DNA from: Sipunculus nudus
Lineage: Eukaryota > Annelida > Sipuncula > Golfingiida > Sipunculidae
DNA length: 64,000 bases
Assembly: GCA_026874595.1 (NCBI GenBank)
Contig: CM049320.1
Coordinates: forward strand, 31,408,214 to 31,472,213
Reading direction: 5' to 3'
Every line of letters starts with the position of its first letter. Positions within the stretch are counted from its first letter, which is position 1. The notes beneath the pieces were generated by a model. That model saw only the letters and a program-made list of their open reading frames with translations. It did no database searches and was not told the DNA's origin. Below, in pieces: positions 1 to 13,954 of this stretch. The translations under genes were made by a program, and so were the position numbers.

Positions 1-542
1 CAAAAGTTTTGTAAAAATTATAAAAATTAATAAGATAAAACTATAATTATGTTTTTTAGGAAAGGTGGTCCATTACGGAAAGTTGAATCATGGTCTTTTA
101 CTGGTAAACATTGAGAAGTGGTTCCATATAATAAATACCTTTCTCTACAAAATTATCTTTTGAAACAAAACCACAACAACAGTAAAGGCTACAAGCTAAT
201 AAAGTTTTATTCTCCAATTAAAACATTCAGGAAAAATGGTAAATGTGTTAGAACAAAACTGTTTGATCATAAAAGTGCCAGTACTAATTAATCGATGTGA
301 GTAATGGGTTTAAAAAAACATAATCCATAGCGATAGTGCATGACAAAGTCTGTTAATATATTTTCAATGTAGGCAAGAATACTAAAATGCAGCCGTATGA
401 GGAGAATGAGGCAGATTTCCTTTGTTTTATCTTGCTCATTACGTGAGGTCCCGTGACCGGCATGGAGTAGGAGGTCGCATTGAAATTGGCTCCGGTAAGA
501 AATTGAGATTTCCAGCAATAATTTATAGGAACAAACAAAGAT
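1..542. other. AT-rich left flank, probable 5' part of the LINE remnant
   Basis: No convincing coding sequence is present. Positions 361-430 resemble 59341-59410 (shared AAATGCAGC, then GTAT, then ATTTCCTTTGTTT), so part of this stretch is a dispersed repeat. Because it runs directly into the ORF1 remnant it may be the 5' untranslated part of that LINE. That link is inferred from position only. Confidence 0.35.
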
Positions 543-555
543 ATGCCCCAAAAAA

Positions 556-1385
556 GTCAAAGAAAGGGCAGAGGAGGTGAAAGCTAGTGAAAGTGAAGGA
601 ATGGAGTCAATTGAGGGCTATCTATCACGAGAAACAGAGGGTCAACGTTCAATCATACCAAGTCCAATGGCTGAACAGAGTCAAGGTGACCCTGGGGCAT
701 TGGAGAGACGCCTGACTGATCTCATTAACAAAGTGGCCGACAGTATGAAAGAAGCATACAAAGAGGAATGCACAAAACTCCGCACAGAATTGAGTGAGCA
801 AATTAAAAGGCGACAGCAGAATTCCAAGCCAGCTTAGAGCTCACTCAGAAACAAGTTCATGATCTGACGGAGGAAAATTCAAAGTTAGAAGAAAAGGTGA
901 AAGTACTTGAAAGTAAGCTAGAGGATAAAGACTTAGAACTTAAGATATTAAGAAATGATGTTGAAGAGTCCGTGAATGCATTAGAGAGACACAGCAGAGA
1001 GAAAAATGTACGCGTGATAGGAGTGACAGAAAACAAAGGGGAAAATGTACTACAGAAAGCTATAGAAAAGTTAGAGCAACAAGGAGCCGGCAGAATTGAC
1101 GTATTAAATGAGATAGTACATCGCACAGGTCAGTGGAAAGACAAAACAGACAGACAAATTATGATAAGATTTTATAGCAGGGATGATAGGAATGAGTTAC
1201 TGAAGAAAACTAAAGGGATAGGGCCAGAAGGAAAAAGTTCGGTTGTTGAAGACCTTACGAAAATGGACCTGGAACTAACAAGAAAAGCATTGCCAAATAT
1301 GAACAAAGCTTTCAACCAAGGAAAGAAAGTTAAATTTACACGTGGAAGGTTGATTGTTAATGGTCAACAAGTGCAAATTATATAA
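556..1385 (+). pseudogene. Degraded LINE ORF1 (coiled coil plus RRM-like nucleic-acid-binding protein)
   Basis: Two overlapping frames together encode an ORF1-type protein of a non-LTR retrotransposon. The first frame (in-frame ATG at 601, stop near 836) is acidic and charged. The second (about 808-1385) begins with a leucine/glutamate/lysine heptad-like coiled coil (LEEKVKVLESKLEDK). It continues into a stretch resembling the L1-type ORF1 RRM and C-terminal domain: NVRVIGV, then IVHRTG, then IMIRFYSRDDRNELLKK, ending with GKKVKFTRGRLIVNG. ORF1 proteins bind their own RNA as trimers and act as chaperones during reverse transcription. The frame changes by one base near 808-818. An ATG at 543 is also out of frame, so the copy is not intact. 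No reverse transcriptase ORF2 follows: after the stop at 1383 the sequence becomes the left end of the 5-kb repeat unit. The family is clear, but the clade (L1, Jockey, CR1 or similar) is not assignable by eye. Confidence 0.7.
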
Positions 1386-1938
1386 CTGCCTTGAACTACA
1401 GACGAAAAGAAACCTATGGAGACGGTATAAAGAAGACAAAAGGAGACGGTCACAGCTGAAGACTCGCAGGAACGCAGTTAGGCTCACCATATCGCCATCT
1501 GTTAGACAGCAAAGGAACCAAAAACGGAGGGGTTTCCCTGAGTGGTATCATACTGACTCAACTGAGTAGGAGAGACTTCATCTCGGTTACGCAGCTTACG
1601 CTACAATACAACTGATGAGAAATGTGAAGAGTAGATCTCAAGTCAGCAGTTACTAAATTAGATGTGACGATGTAAAATAACATATTATTTACGGTGCAAT
1701 GAAAGGTAATCATTCTATTATATTGATTTATATTTGTTATAATTGATTTGAAACCAACATAGATATGACATTCCAAATATAAACATATAAGCATCCGGTG
1801 TCATTGTCAGGACACTGTACGGAGGACCGTGTAATTGATACTCTGGTAGGGATACGGTAGACTGAAGCCTGGTATACAGTGTTGGGTGAGTTTACTCAAA
1901 TTACTATTAGTGTATCGGTTGTGTTGAAAGCTATACTA

Positions 1939-3230
1939 CTGTAGATTCAGAAATATTAGTTGGGATTTTATTTTCGTGGTTTTCGTGGATCAAGATAATC
2001 CACGAATTCATGATTCCAACGATAAAAAAATCACACGGTCAGAGGATATACGGTATCTCAACGGCAGCTGGTGGTCGACTTTATATCTATAATTGTTACC
2101 TCTGGCTGAATTTTCAAAAAAGATACAAAAATTGTTTATTACTTTTTTACGATTGTTTTTGATACAATCATTAAATGCACTGAATTGCTTTTCGTAAATT
2201 ACTATAAAAATACGGGATTTATAAATATTCTTTTGTCAATTAAATTATTTCCCCTAATATCGTACGAACACGGCCCCCTGATATCTTTACAATAAAACAA
2301 TATCAAAGTATAATTTAAACTGAAAACGTATTTTCCTCTTATCAGCATTTCGGATGAAAAATTCAAGAACAATACCACATTTCTGTCGAGTCAAGAACGG
2401 TACACAAGTTCCAATGTTCGTAACCATAGCTACCGAGGCACGGCTTTATCGGAACCGGCCTTTTCAACCTTCTTTCAATAGATATTAAACGAGACTTACG
2501 CTACCTATTGACCTAAAAGACAAGGGCCGTGTAAACTCATTTGCATTACCGCGATTACCGCGGGACGCGAAAGAGCACTTATTCCGAATAAGGCGGTACT
2601 TTTTCCGAATATTGCCGATGGTGGTACATATATATGTAAGCGTAAGTAAGCGCCACCGAATAATATTAGGCAAATTATTTCTTTATAATCTCCAAATATA
2701 GCTGACATGATGAATGACGAACGAACCGTGTCTCGTCTCACCGCCCCGTCAGGGATTTACAGGCGCCACTTGTGACTACCGCCTAGATAAAAAAAAGTTA
2801 AAAAACCTTCATGTGGACGGTCCCGTTTATTTTTTTCCTCCGGTCAAGTGATGATTTACGTTTTCTGTTAACGTGGTGTGATCGGGTGTTATAACTGATA
2901 GCCGATGTATCGGGTGTTACAACTAACAGCCGATGTATCGCCCGGCACGTGTCGGTCACGGCTGATTAATTCTTTGTTAGGCTCGGGTCGGGCGGAGCAT
3001 GTTTGTTCAACACTGACCTGATTGACCGCGGTACAGGCGCACCGTGCGATAAGCATCTGAGCCAAACCACCTATCTACATCGGGCTCGTCTTCCTTGCGC
3101 ACATGGAGGTATTAATAACCATAATTTTCTAAAGTTTTCTTTGTCTTTCCACGAATTCAAATACCCCACGATATGCGTTTTGTACAAAAACCACGAAATT
3201 TTAAGCCCACGATATTATCTGAATCTACAG
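1939..3230. mobile_element. TIR element with TA target duplication, non-autonomous (Tc1/mariner-like MITE type)
   Basis: The ends are a perfect 13-base inverted repeat, CTGTAGATTCAGA at 1939 and its complement ending at 3230. Imperfect inverted homology, including TTCGTGGTTTT, extends to about 45 bases. Both sides carry TA (1937-1938 and 3231-3232). Repeat-unit copies at 7178 and 12103 read GCTATACTATCA straight across the site, so they are natural empty sites. TA duplication is characteristic of the IS630-Tc1-mariner superfamily. No transposase-like frame is present inside, so the element must have been mobilised in trans. A two-fold 28-base repeat (ATCGGGTGTTA...AGCCGATGT) lies at 2881-2936. 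Superfamily assignment is an inference from the TSD and TIR. Confidence 0.85.
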
Positions 3231-4629
3231 TATCATGGATATGGTTAATATTATGGTAAACTTTAGTATTGTGCATATTGCTCTACAAAACCATTCCTTA
3301 GTCCAAACAACATTTTGGTAACTTTAATCAGTTTTATATATTTAAATATATCAGCATATCATACAGGAATTTGTAATTTTATTTTATTAAAAAGTGACAA
3401 GGAGGCTATTGAAAGAATATTATTAGATCGAGTAAACAGTGGCTTTGTGTCTTGAGAGAATTGGTAATTTGTTTTTTTTTTACATAAGGTATTATCATAA
3501 ATGTAACAATACTGCAGTGAGTAATTGGTGTTTTAAAATTTCTTCTCCTCATTGAGTTGTGCTGGAAGACATATATCGGGTTAAAATTACAATATACAAT
3601 TAGATAATGCTGGTCAAATACTTACTTTAGTTAAATTATATTATGTTAAAAACAGAGTACATAACTAAGTTGGTATATTATATAGGAGAAGTAAATCTCC
3701 ATAAGAATTCGAACATTCAATAAGCAACTCTGTAGGGCGCCATTGTAAATATATAATGGATTCTGGTTACAGTGAGATTGAGTATGAACAGAAGTGATAA
3801 ATTACTTGGATTTTTTATTATGCATTATTATAAAAAAAGGTGCAGCAGTTACTGGTAAATAGGTACATGTACGACTGCTCTCCTTCTGTGTTTTTTTTTC
3901 TTTTGAAGATTTGTTTGAAGGATTAATAAAGTAGTACTTATATATACAAAATGCCAACCAGATTCGTACTGTAGGAATAGTATGTTCTGTTTAGTCTATA
4001 TATTTAATTTAGTTCAATACATAGGATTTACAATTTTTTATGAGAATTGGAATATTTAATGAGAGACCAGATAACCAAATATAATAAATGTATTATAATG
4101 TGCATATTAGTCCTCACGTCTTAAAGTATGAAAATTTGTTTTAGATTTGCATAAACATGAACAATACCACAGTGAGTTAAGGGTTTATCACGATTACTGT
4201 TTACGACCTTCGTTGTCATGGACATTACTTACTACGATTGATGCCATGAAACTATGTTATGCATAATGTTGATCAGATCCTTACAGTCAAATTATAGTCT
4301 GTAAAAAGCAGTGAAAATGTTAATTTGACTTGTATATCATACAGAGTATCTGTATTTGGAGTTTTTATGAGAGCTATAAACATTAAATAAGTGACAAGGA
4401 GGCTATTGAAAGAATATTATTATATCGAGTAAACAGTGGCTTTGTGTCTTGAGAGAATTGGTAATTTTTTTTTTTACATAAGGTATTATCATAAATGTAA
4501 CAACACTGCAGTGAGTAATTGGTGTTTTAAAATTTCTTCTCCTCATTGAGTTGTGCTGGAAGACATATATCGGGTTAATATTACAATATACTATTAGATA
4601 ATGCTGGTCAAATACTTACTTCAGGTAGA

Positions 4630-4664
<35 letters not shown>
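4630..4664. repeat. (TA)n microsatellite in repeat unit 1
   Basis: A TA dinucleotide run interrupted once by TTTA. It recurs at the equivalent place in the other units (9523-9561 and 22143-22184) with different lengths, so it expanded or contracted after duplication. Confidence 0.95.
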
Positions 4665-6626
4665 GTTTATTACTGGTAATAATATTAGTGCTATGAATTT
4701 AAATTTTTTTATTCCTGTCTTGGTTGTACTGGAAGACATATTTTTTTCATTAATATTATAATATACTTTTATATAATGCAGGTCAGATCATTACTTCAAA
4801 TTAAACTATAATGAAAGCAGAGCATATGTAAATTGGTATTTCAAAATAATTTACCAGGTTGGGTATGGCTGGAAGACATATTCAGCTGGTCAATATTATG
4901 ACATACTACTATATAATGCCGGTCAGATGTTTTCTTTCAGTCAAATCATATTCTGATGAAAGCAGAATATACATTACTAGGCACTGGTATATCATATCAG
5001 TGCTAGGAATTAAATTTATTTAGTTTTGTCATGGTTGTGTAGGAAGACATTTATATGGTTAATATCATGATAAACTTTTAATATAAAGCTGGTCAGGTCA
5101 TCGCTTCAAATTATATTCTGATGAAGGCAGAGCATATGCATGTAAATTGGTATTGGTACATCACAATTATTCTTCCTGTCTGAGCTGAGCTGGAAAACAC
5201 ATTCATTTGGTTAATTATACAATATATTTTTTAACAATGCTGGAAGACATATTCATTTGGTTAATATAATGATATACTTTTAAACAATACTGGTCAAATC
5301 CTTGCTAAAAATCATATTCTGATGAAAGTAGAGTATCTATAAATTGACACTGGTATATCTTATTAGAGCTACAAATCAAAATTATTTATGCCTGTCTTGG
5401 TTTTGTTGGAAGACATAATTATTCTCTTAATAACATGATATATTGTGATACAATACTGGTTAGACCGTGACTCCAAATTATATTCTATGGAATGCAGAGT
5501 ATATGTAAGTTGGTATCGGTATTTCTTAAAGTATATCTGGATTTTACATGAGAATTTTAATATTTAATAAGGAATCAGGTAGCCATTAGAAATAATAATA
5601 AATAAATAAATAATTAATTATTAGGATGTGGGTATGAAGATGAAATGCTTTGAAAAAAAGTAAAAAAATTTGTTAGGATTTGTAATAGATACCATAAACA
5701 AAACAACAGAGCAAGGGGGTAATGGTGTATCGATATTATTGTTTAATGCCTCATTAGTTTAAAAAACTTACTAATACTTGGTTAATAATATGATATATCT
5801 TTCTGAAAGGAGGCTGGCCAGATGCCATTTTCAGTTAAATGATATTTTGTTCCAGTTAAAAGCAGAATTTATTTAAATTAGTATATTCTATAGTAGAATT
5901 GAATTTACACGAGAAATTGAACATTTAATAAACAACAAGGGAGTCATGGTATAAATTTTGTCAGAATGGACCTATATTAAACATAGCTGATAGTAGTGAT
6001 AAATTGCTTAGATCCATATTAAATAATAACTTATATTATAAATTATAAACATAACAACAATTATGTGAATTGAGTTATAATAAGTGTTACTGCTTACTGC
6101 CCTGTTTTTTCTGTGTTGGAAGACATGTTTTTATAGGTAAACATAATGCTGGTCTGAACCATATTTTATTTAAATCATGTCCTGAGAAGAAAAGTGTAAT
6201 ATACATAAATTTAACTGAACCAGGGTCAGGCATATGCTGTTTGAGAAATAAGATACAGATGTCAAACTAAAATTAGCGCAATGGACACTGTGTTACTGTT
6301 ATGTTATATTAGCTTCTTGATATAACTGAGATTCAAAATTCAAACGAAACTGCATTAAAGTATTGTGGCAATTATAGTATGACATCCAGTATTAAACCAA
6401 AATGTCTGGTTAAAATGAGTCAGATGGCACAGGGAAATAACACCTCTACGTGTACATGTATAATACTCCTTTGTTAGAAGCCCGACAATTCAAGGAGCAA
6501 AGGAACAGTATGTTATTATGTTTATAAGAACAAAGTTTGTAATCTGACTGGATACAACAATGTTACCTTGTTTATATCAGACTGATTCTATTCTTTTAAA
6601 AGCAGTATATATGTCAACTAGTAGAA

Positions 6627-9520
6627 GTGCAAATTATATAACTGCCTTGAACTACAGACGAAAAGAAACCTATGGAGACGCTAACACAATGAACGGTATA
6701 AAGAAGACAAAAGGAGACGGTCACAGCTGAAGAGTCGCAGGAACGCAGTTAGGCTCACCATATCGCCATCTGTTAGACAGCAAAGGAACCAAAACAGAGG
6801 GGTTTCCCTGAGTGGTATCATACTGACTCAACTGAGTAGGAGAGACTTCATCTTGGTTACGCAACTTACGCTACCATACAACTGACTAGAAATGTGAAGA
6901 GTAGATCTGAAGTCAGCAGTTACTAAATGAGATGTGACGATGTAAAATGACATATTATTTACGGTGCAATGAAAGGTAATCATACTATTATATTGATTTA
7001 TATTTGTTATAATTAATTTGAAACCAACATAGATATGACATTCCCAATATAAACATATTAACATCCGGTGTCATTGTCACGACACTGTAGGGATACGGTA
7101 GACTGAAGCCTGGTATACAGTGTTGGGTGAGTTTACTCAAATTACTATTAGTGTATCGGTTGTGTTGAAAGCTATACTATCACGGATATGGTTAATATTA
7201 TGGTAATCTTTAGTTTTGTGCATATTGCTCTACAAAACCATTTCTTAGTCCAAACAACATTTTGGTAACTTTAATCAGTTTTATATATTTAAATTTATCA
7301 GCATATCATACAGGAATTTGTAATTTGAAATTTTTAGGAGAACTTGTATGTTTGATTAGAAAGCAGTGAGTCTTAGTAAAAAGATTGTTTTGATAGAGTT
7401 ATTTGTGTATAGAAGCTATTTATACTGGGTCTGCTGTGTTGAGAGACATTATTTTATATAAGTATTAATCATTATGACTAATTTGACAGTATCTCTATAT
7501 AATGCTGGTCAGATCCTTACTTTAGTCAAATTATATTCTGTTAAAAGCAGAGTACATAACTAAGTTGGTATATTATATAGGAGAAGTAAATCTCCATAAG
7601 AATTTGAACATTCAATAAGCAACTCTGTAGGGCGCCATTGTAAATATATACTGGATTCTGGTTACAATGAGATTGAGTATGAACAGAAGTGATAAATTAC
7701 TTGGATTTTTTATTATGCATTATAATAATACAAAGGTGCAGCGGTTTACTGGTAAATAGGTACATGTACGACTGCTTCCCTTCTGTTTTTTTTTTTCTTT
7801 TGAAGATTTGTTTGAACGATTTATACAGTAGAACTTATATATACAAAATGCCAACCAGATTCATACTGTAGGAATAGTATGTTCTGTTTAGTATATATAT
7901 TTAATTTAGTTCAATACATAGGATTTACAATTTTTTATGAGAATTTGAATATTAAATGAGAGACCAGATAGCCAAATATAATAAATGTATTATAATGTGC
8001 ATTTTAGGCCTCAAGTCTTAAAGTATGAACATTTGTTTTAGATTTGCATAAACATGAACAATACCACAGTGAGTTAAGGGTTTATCACGATTACTGTTTA
8101 CGACCTTTGTTGTCATGGACATTACTTACTACGATTGATGCCATGAAACTATGTTATGCATAATGTTCATCAGATCCTTACAGTCAAATTATAGTCTGTA
8201 AAAAGCAGTGAAAATGTTAATTTGACTTGTATATCATACAGAGTATCTGTATTTGGAGTTTTTATGAGAGCTATAAATATTAAATAAGTGACAAGGAGGC
8301 TATTGAAAGAATATTATTAGATCGAGTAAACAGTGGCTTTGTGTCTTGAGAGAATTGGTAATTTGTTTTTCTTTTACATAAGGTATTATCATAAATGTAA
8401 CAATACTGCAGTGAGTAATTGGTGTTTTAAAATTTCTTCTCCTCATTGAGTTGTGCTGGAAGACATATATAGGGTTAAAATTACAATATACAATTAGATA
8501 ATGCTGGTCAAATACTTACTTTAGTTAAATTATATTATGTTAAAAGCAGAGTACATAACTAAGTTGGTATATTATATAGGAGAAGTAAATCTCCATAAGA
8601 ATTTGAACATTCAATAAGCAACTCTGTAGGGCGCCATTGTAAATATATAATGGATTCTGGTTACAGTGAGATTGAGTATGAACAGAAGTGATAAATTACT
8701 TGGATTTTTTATTATGCATTATTATAAAAAAAAGGTGCAGCGGTTTACTGGTAAATAGGTACATGTACGACTTCTTCCCTTCTGTTTTTTTTTCTTTTGA
8801 AGATTTGTTTGAACGATTTATACAGTAGAACTTATATATACAAAATGCCAACCAGATTCCTACTGTAGGAATAGTATGTTCTGTTTAGTCTATATATTTA
8901 ATTTAGTTCAATACATAGGATTTACAATTTTTTTATGAGAATTTGAATATTAAATGAGAGACCAGATAGCCAAATATAATAAATGTATTATAATGTGCAT
9001 TTTAGGCCTCAAGTCTTAAAGTATGAAAATTTGTTTTAGATTTGCATAAACATGAACAATACCACAGTGAGTTAAGGGTTTATCACGATTACTGTTTACG
9101 ACCTTCGTTGTCATGGACATTACTTACTACGATTGATGCAATGAAACTATGTTATGCATAATGTTGATCAGATCCTTACAGTCAAATTATAGTCTGTAAA
9201 AAGCAGTGAAAATGTTAATTTGACTTGTATATCATACAGAGTATCTGTATTTGGAGTTTTTATGAGAGCTATAAACATTAAATAAGTGACAAGGAGGCTA
9301 TTGAAAGAATATTATTATATCGAGTAAACAGTGGCTTTGTGTTTTGAGAGAATTGGTAATTTTTTTTTACATAAGGTATTATCATAAATGTAACAACACT
9401 GCAGTGAGTAATTGGTGTTTTAAAATTTCTTCTCCTCATTGAGTTGTGCTGGAAGACATATATCGGGTTAATATTACAATATACTATTAGATAATGCTGG
9501 TCAAATACCTACTTCAGGTA

Positions 9521-9564
<44 letters not shown>

Positions 9565-11524
9565 TAGTACTGGTAATAATATTAGTGCTATGAATTTAAA
9601 TTTTTTTATTCCTGTCTTGGTTGTACTGGAAGACATATTTTTTTCATTAATATTATAATATACTTTAATATAATGCAGGTCAGATCATCACTTCAAATTA
9701 AACTATAATGAAAGCAGAGCATATGTAAATTGGTATTTCAAAATAATTTACCAGGTTGGGTATGGCTGGAAGACATATTCAGCTGGTCAATATTATGACA
9801 TACTACTATATAATGCCGGTCAGATGTTTTCTTTCAGTCAAATCATATTCTGATGAAAGCAGAATATACATTACTAGGCACCGGTATATCATATCAGTGC
9901 TAGGAATTAAATTTATTTAGTTTTTTCATGGTTGTGTAGGAAGACATTTATATGGTTAATATCATGATAAACTTTTAATATAAAGCTGGTCAGGTCATCG
10001 CTTCAAATTATATTCTGATGAAGGCAGAGCATATGCATGTAATTTGGATTGGTACATCACAATTATTCTTCCTGTCTGAGCTGAGCTGGAAAACACATTC
10101 ATTTGGTTAATTATACGATATATTTTTAACAATGCTGGAAGACATATTCATTTGGTTAATATAATGATATACTTTTAAACAATACTGGTCAAATCCTTGC
10201 TAAAAATCAAATTCTGATGAAAGTAGAGTATCTATAAATTGACACTGGTATATCTTATTAGAGCTACAAATCAAAATTATTTATGCCTGTCTTGGTTTTG
10301 TTGGAAGACATAATTATTCTCTTAATAACATGATATATTGTGATACAATACTGGTTAGACCGTGACTCCAAATTATATTCTATGGAAAGCAGAATATATG
10401 TAAATTGGTATCGGTATTTCTTAAAGTATATCTGGATTTTACATGAGAATTTTAATATTTAATAAGGAATCAGGTAGCCATTAAAAATAATAATAAATAA
10501 ATAAATAATTAATTATTAGGATGTGGGTATGAAGATGAAATGTTTTGAAAAAAAGTAAAAAAATTAGTTAGGATTTGTAATAGATACCATAAACAAAACA
10601 ACAGAGCAAGGGGGTAATGGTGTATCGATATTATTATTTAATGCCTCATTAGTTGAAAAAAACTTACTAATACTTGGTTAATAATATGATATATCTTTCT
10701 GAAAGGAGGCTGGCCAGATGCCATTTTCAGTTAAATGATATTTTGTTCCATTTAAAAGCAGAATTTATTTAAATTAGTATATTCTATAGTAGAATTGAAT
10801 TTACACGAGAAATTGAACATTTAATAAACAACAAGGGAGTCATGGTATAAATTTTGTCAGAATGGACCTATATTAAACATAGCTGATAGTAGTGATAAAT
10901 TGCTTAGATCCATATTAAATAATAATTTATATTATAAATTATAAACATAACAACACTTATGTGAATTGAGTTATAATAAGTGTTACTGCTTACTGCCCTG
11001 TTTTTTTCTGTGTTGGAAGACATGTTTTTATAGGTAAACATAATGCTGGTCTGAACCATATTTTATTTAAATCATGTCCTGAGAAGAAAAGTGTAATATA
11101 CATAAATTTAACTGAACCAGGGTCAGGCATATGCTGTTTGAGAAATAAGATACAGATGCCAAACTAAAATAAGCGCAATGGACACTGTGTTACTGTTATG
11201 TTATATTAGCTTCTTGATATAACTGAGATTCAAAATTCAAACGAAACTGCATTAAAGTATTGTGGCAATTATAGTATGACATCCAGTATTAAACCAAAAT
11301 GTCTGGTTAAAATGAGTCAGATGGCACAGGGAAATAACACCTCTACGTGTACATGTATAATACTCCTTTGTTAGAAGCCCGACAATTCAAGGAGCAAAGG
11401 AACAGTATGTTATTATGTTTATGAGAACAAAGTTTGTAATCTGACTGGATACAAAAATGTTACCTTGTTTATATCAGACTGATTTTATTCTTTTAAAAGC
11501 AGTATATATGTCAACTAGTATAAG
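6627..11524. repeat. 5-kb repeat unit, copy 2
   Basis: A near-identical relative of 1372-6626 without the TIR insertion. It has the same layout: a 550-base left block, then GGAAGACAT-marked degenerate monomers, a duplicated sub-block of about 1 kb (7545 versus 8546) and a (TA)n tract at 9523-9561. The larger 12.6-kb duplication begins inside this unit at about 8009. Minus-strand 78-codon frames recur in each copy only because the DNA is duplicated. I see no supported gene. Confidence 0.85.
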
Positions 11525-12970
11525 TGCAAATTATATAACTGCCTTGAACTACAGACGAAAAGAAACCTATGGAGACGCTAACACAATGAACGGTATTAAG
11601 AAGACAAAAGGAGACGGTCACAGCTGAAGAGTCGCAGGAACGCAGTTAGGCTCACCAGATCGCCATCTGTTAGACATTAAAGGAACCAAAAACGGAGGGG
11701 TTTCCCTGAGTGGTATCATACTGACTCAACTGAGTAGGAGAGACTTCATCTCGGTTACGCAGCTTACGCTACAATACAACTGATGAGAATTGTGAAGAGT
11801 AGATCTCAAGTCAGCAGTTACTAAATTAGATGTGACGATGTAAAATGACATATTATTTACGGTGCAATGAAAGGTAATCATTCTATTATATTGATTTATA
11901 TTTGTTATAATTGATTTGAAACCAACATAGATATGACATTCCAAATATAAACATATAAGCATCCGGTGTCATTGTCAGGACACTGTACGGAGGACCGTGT
12001 AATTGATACTCTGGTAGGGATACGGTAGACTGAAGCCTGGTATACAGTGTTGGGTGAGTTTACTCAAATTACTATTAGTGTATCGGTTGTGTTGAAAGCT
12101 ATACTATCATGGATATGGTTGATATTATGGTAATCTTTAGTTTTGTGCATATTGCTCTACAAAACCATTCCTTAGTCCAAACAACATTTTGGTAACTTTA
12201 ATCAGTTTTATATATTTAAATTTATCAGCATATCATACAGGAATTTTGTAATTTGAAATTTTTAGGAGAACTTGTATGTTTGATTAGAAAGCAGTGAGTC
12301 TTAGTAAAAAGATTGTTTGGATAGAGTTATTTGTGTATAGAAACTATTTATACTGGGTCTGCTGTGTTGACAGACATTACTTTATATAAGTATTTATCAT
12401 TATGACTAATTTGACAGTATCTCTATATAATGCTGGTCAGATCCTTACTTTAGTTAAATTATATTCTGTTAAAAGCAGAGTACATAACTAAGTTAGTATA
12501 TTATATAGGAGAAGTAAATCTCCATAAGAATTTGAACATTCAATAAGCAACTCTGTAGAGCGCCATTGTAAATATATAATGGATTCTGGTTACAGTGAGA
12601 TTGAGTATGAACAGAAGTGATAAATTACTTAAATTTTTTATGCATTATTATAAAAAAAGGTGCAGCGGTTTACTAGTAAATAGGTACATGTACGACTTCT
12701 TCCCTTCTGTTTTTTTTTCTTTTGAAGATTTGTTTGAAGGATTAATACAGTAGTACTTATATATACAAAATGCCGACCAGATTCCTACTGTAGGAATAGT
12801 ATGTTCTGTTTAGTCTATATATTTAATTTAGTACAATACATAGGATTTACATTTTTTTATGAGAATTTGAATATTTAATGAGAGACCAGATAGCCAAATA
12901 TAATAAATGTATTATAATGTGCATTTTAGGCCTCAAGTATTAAAGTATGAAAATTAGTTTTAGATTTGCA
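11525..12970. repeat. 5-kb repeat unit, copy 3 (truncated)
   Basis: It matches the left end and early monomers of units 1 and 2, then departs after TTTTAGATTTGCAT near 12970, where AAATATTTATAAATTTG and a different element follow. No gene is seen. Confidence 0.85.
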
Positions 12971-12992
12971 TGAAATATTTATAAATTTGATG

Positions 12993-13453
12993 GGTTACGG
13001 AATGACAAAAGCGAGGTTACAGAACGAATGCTTTTGAATGCATATTGAACATACATAATATAACTTTGGTGGCTTTTTTATAAAACGATGTAGGAATCTT
13101 TAAAATATCTATACATATCTGATTAATAAAGCAAAAGTTTAATTTGCTGTGCATCATCAGTGTTATCCTAGCAATCACCCTTCAAGAAACACCAAAGAAT
13201 GATGAGTCTGTGGTGAGAAATGTATAATTGTAAATACACATGTTTTATATCTGATTTAAGCCTGGGTAATTATGCAAGGTCAAACTCAAAGCTGTTTACT
13301 GGTATTTTTATAAGGTCAATTTGAATACATTACTATAAAAATAAGCAATTTCTTTAAATAATCATTGATAAGTCTTGCTTTATTCAAATCAAATGAAAGA
13401 AAATACAAGCTCCATAAGCACAAGTAGGATACTGTGTTAATCATTCCGTAACC
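12993..13453. mobile_element. Short inverted-repeat element (GGTTACGGAATGA ends), copy 1
   Basis: GGTTACGGAATGA at 12993-13005 is the exact reverse complement of TCATTCCGTAACC at 13441-13453. The interior is AT-rich, of about 460 bp, without a coding frame, which is MITE-like. It lies exactly where repeat unit 3 loses homology to its sisters. No clear target duplication was found. A related GGTTATGGAATGA at about 13614 leaves open that the true right end is elsewhere. Confidence 0.5.
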
Positions 13454-13954
13454 TCAGCATACACTGCCATGAATTATTGTTATTATTATTTATTAAATAT
13501 AACAATTTCGAGTGATTATATTTATTTGAAGCTTTTTAGGCATAAAAAGAAGATCTAAAACTGGAACCTTTGACCACTCCTTCTTGTGTTTTTATCCGTT
13601 TTTATCTTCTTTTTGGTTATGGAATGAGTGATAATAAGAGTATTATAATTAGTGTCAGACACGACCTTATCTTTGCCCCAGGGGTTGTAAAATTGAAAAA
13701 GAGATAGGTTATGTTCCTGGAATTAAATATGACAGGCAACAGGTTTTATATTATTGATTTAATAGATAATGGAGATGAGGAAATTTTACATATGCACACG
13801 TTTATTACAGTCATTTTTTAAAGCATAAACTTCACAATTAAATATCTTGCAAGTTTTTCGAAATATAACTGATTTTTTAAAACATATCCTTATAGGAATA
13901 TGTATAAATCTTGCATTGGAAAGTAAAATGAAATTTCCATGTATATGTGTTATT
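13454..13954. other. AT-rich spacer without a gene
   Basis: Sequence between the short TIR element and element A; repeated at 26078-26578. No ORF, RNA gene or regulatory motif could be supported. Confidence 0.5.

Larger units (their letters stand above)
1372..6626. repeat. 5-kb repeat unit, copy 1 (carries a 1.29-kb insertion)
   Basis: This unit starts with GTGCAAATTATATAACTGCC at the end of ORF1. The same start recurs at 6627, 11525 and 24150. Its first 560 bases match the other copies closely, but it lacks about 15 bases (CTAACACAATGAACG) after GGAGACG. From 3231 to 6626 it is built of degenerate monomers marked by GGAAGACAT at about 3564, 4558, 4731, 4871, 5042, 5242, 5408 and 6118, mostly 140-175 bp apart. 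It also holds an internal duplication of about 1 kb (3390 versus 4385). No coding content is credible. Confidence 0.85.

Noticed and set aside
288-560. A 90-codon minus-strand frame at the left edge
   Set aside because: It is antisense to the presumed LINE 5' region, overlaps another minus frame and has no recognisable motif.
1558-1794. A 78-codon minus-strand frame conserved in four places (also 6828, 11726, 24350)
   Set aside because: The whole surrounding DNA is duplicated with similar identity, so the open frame is explained by copying. No codon-level constraint or known family is visible.
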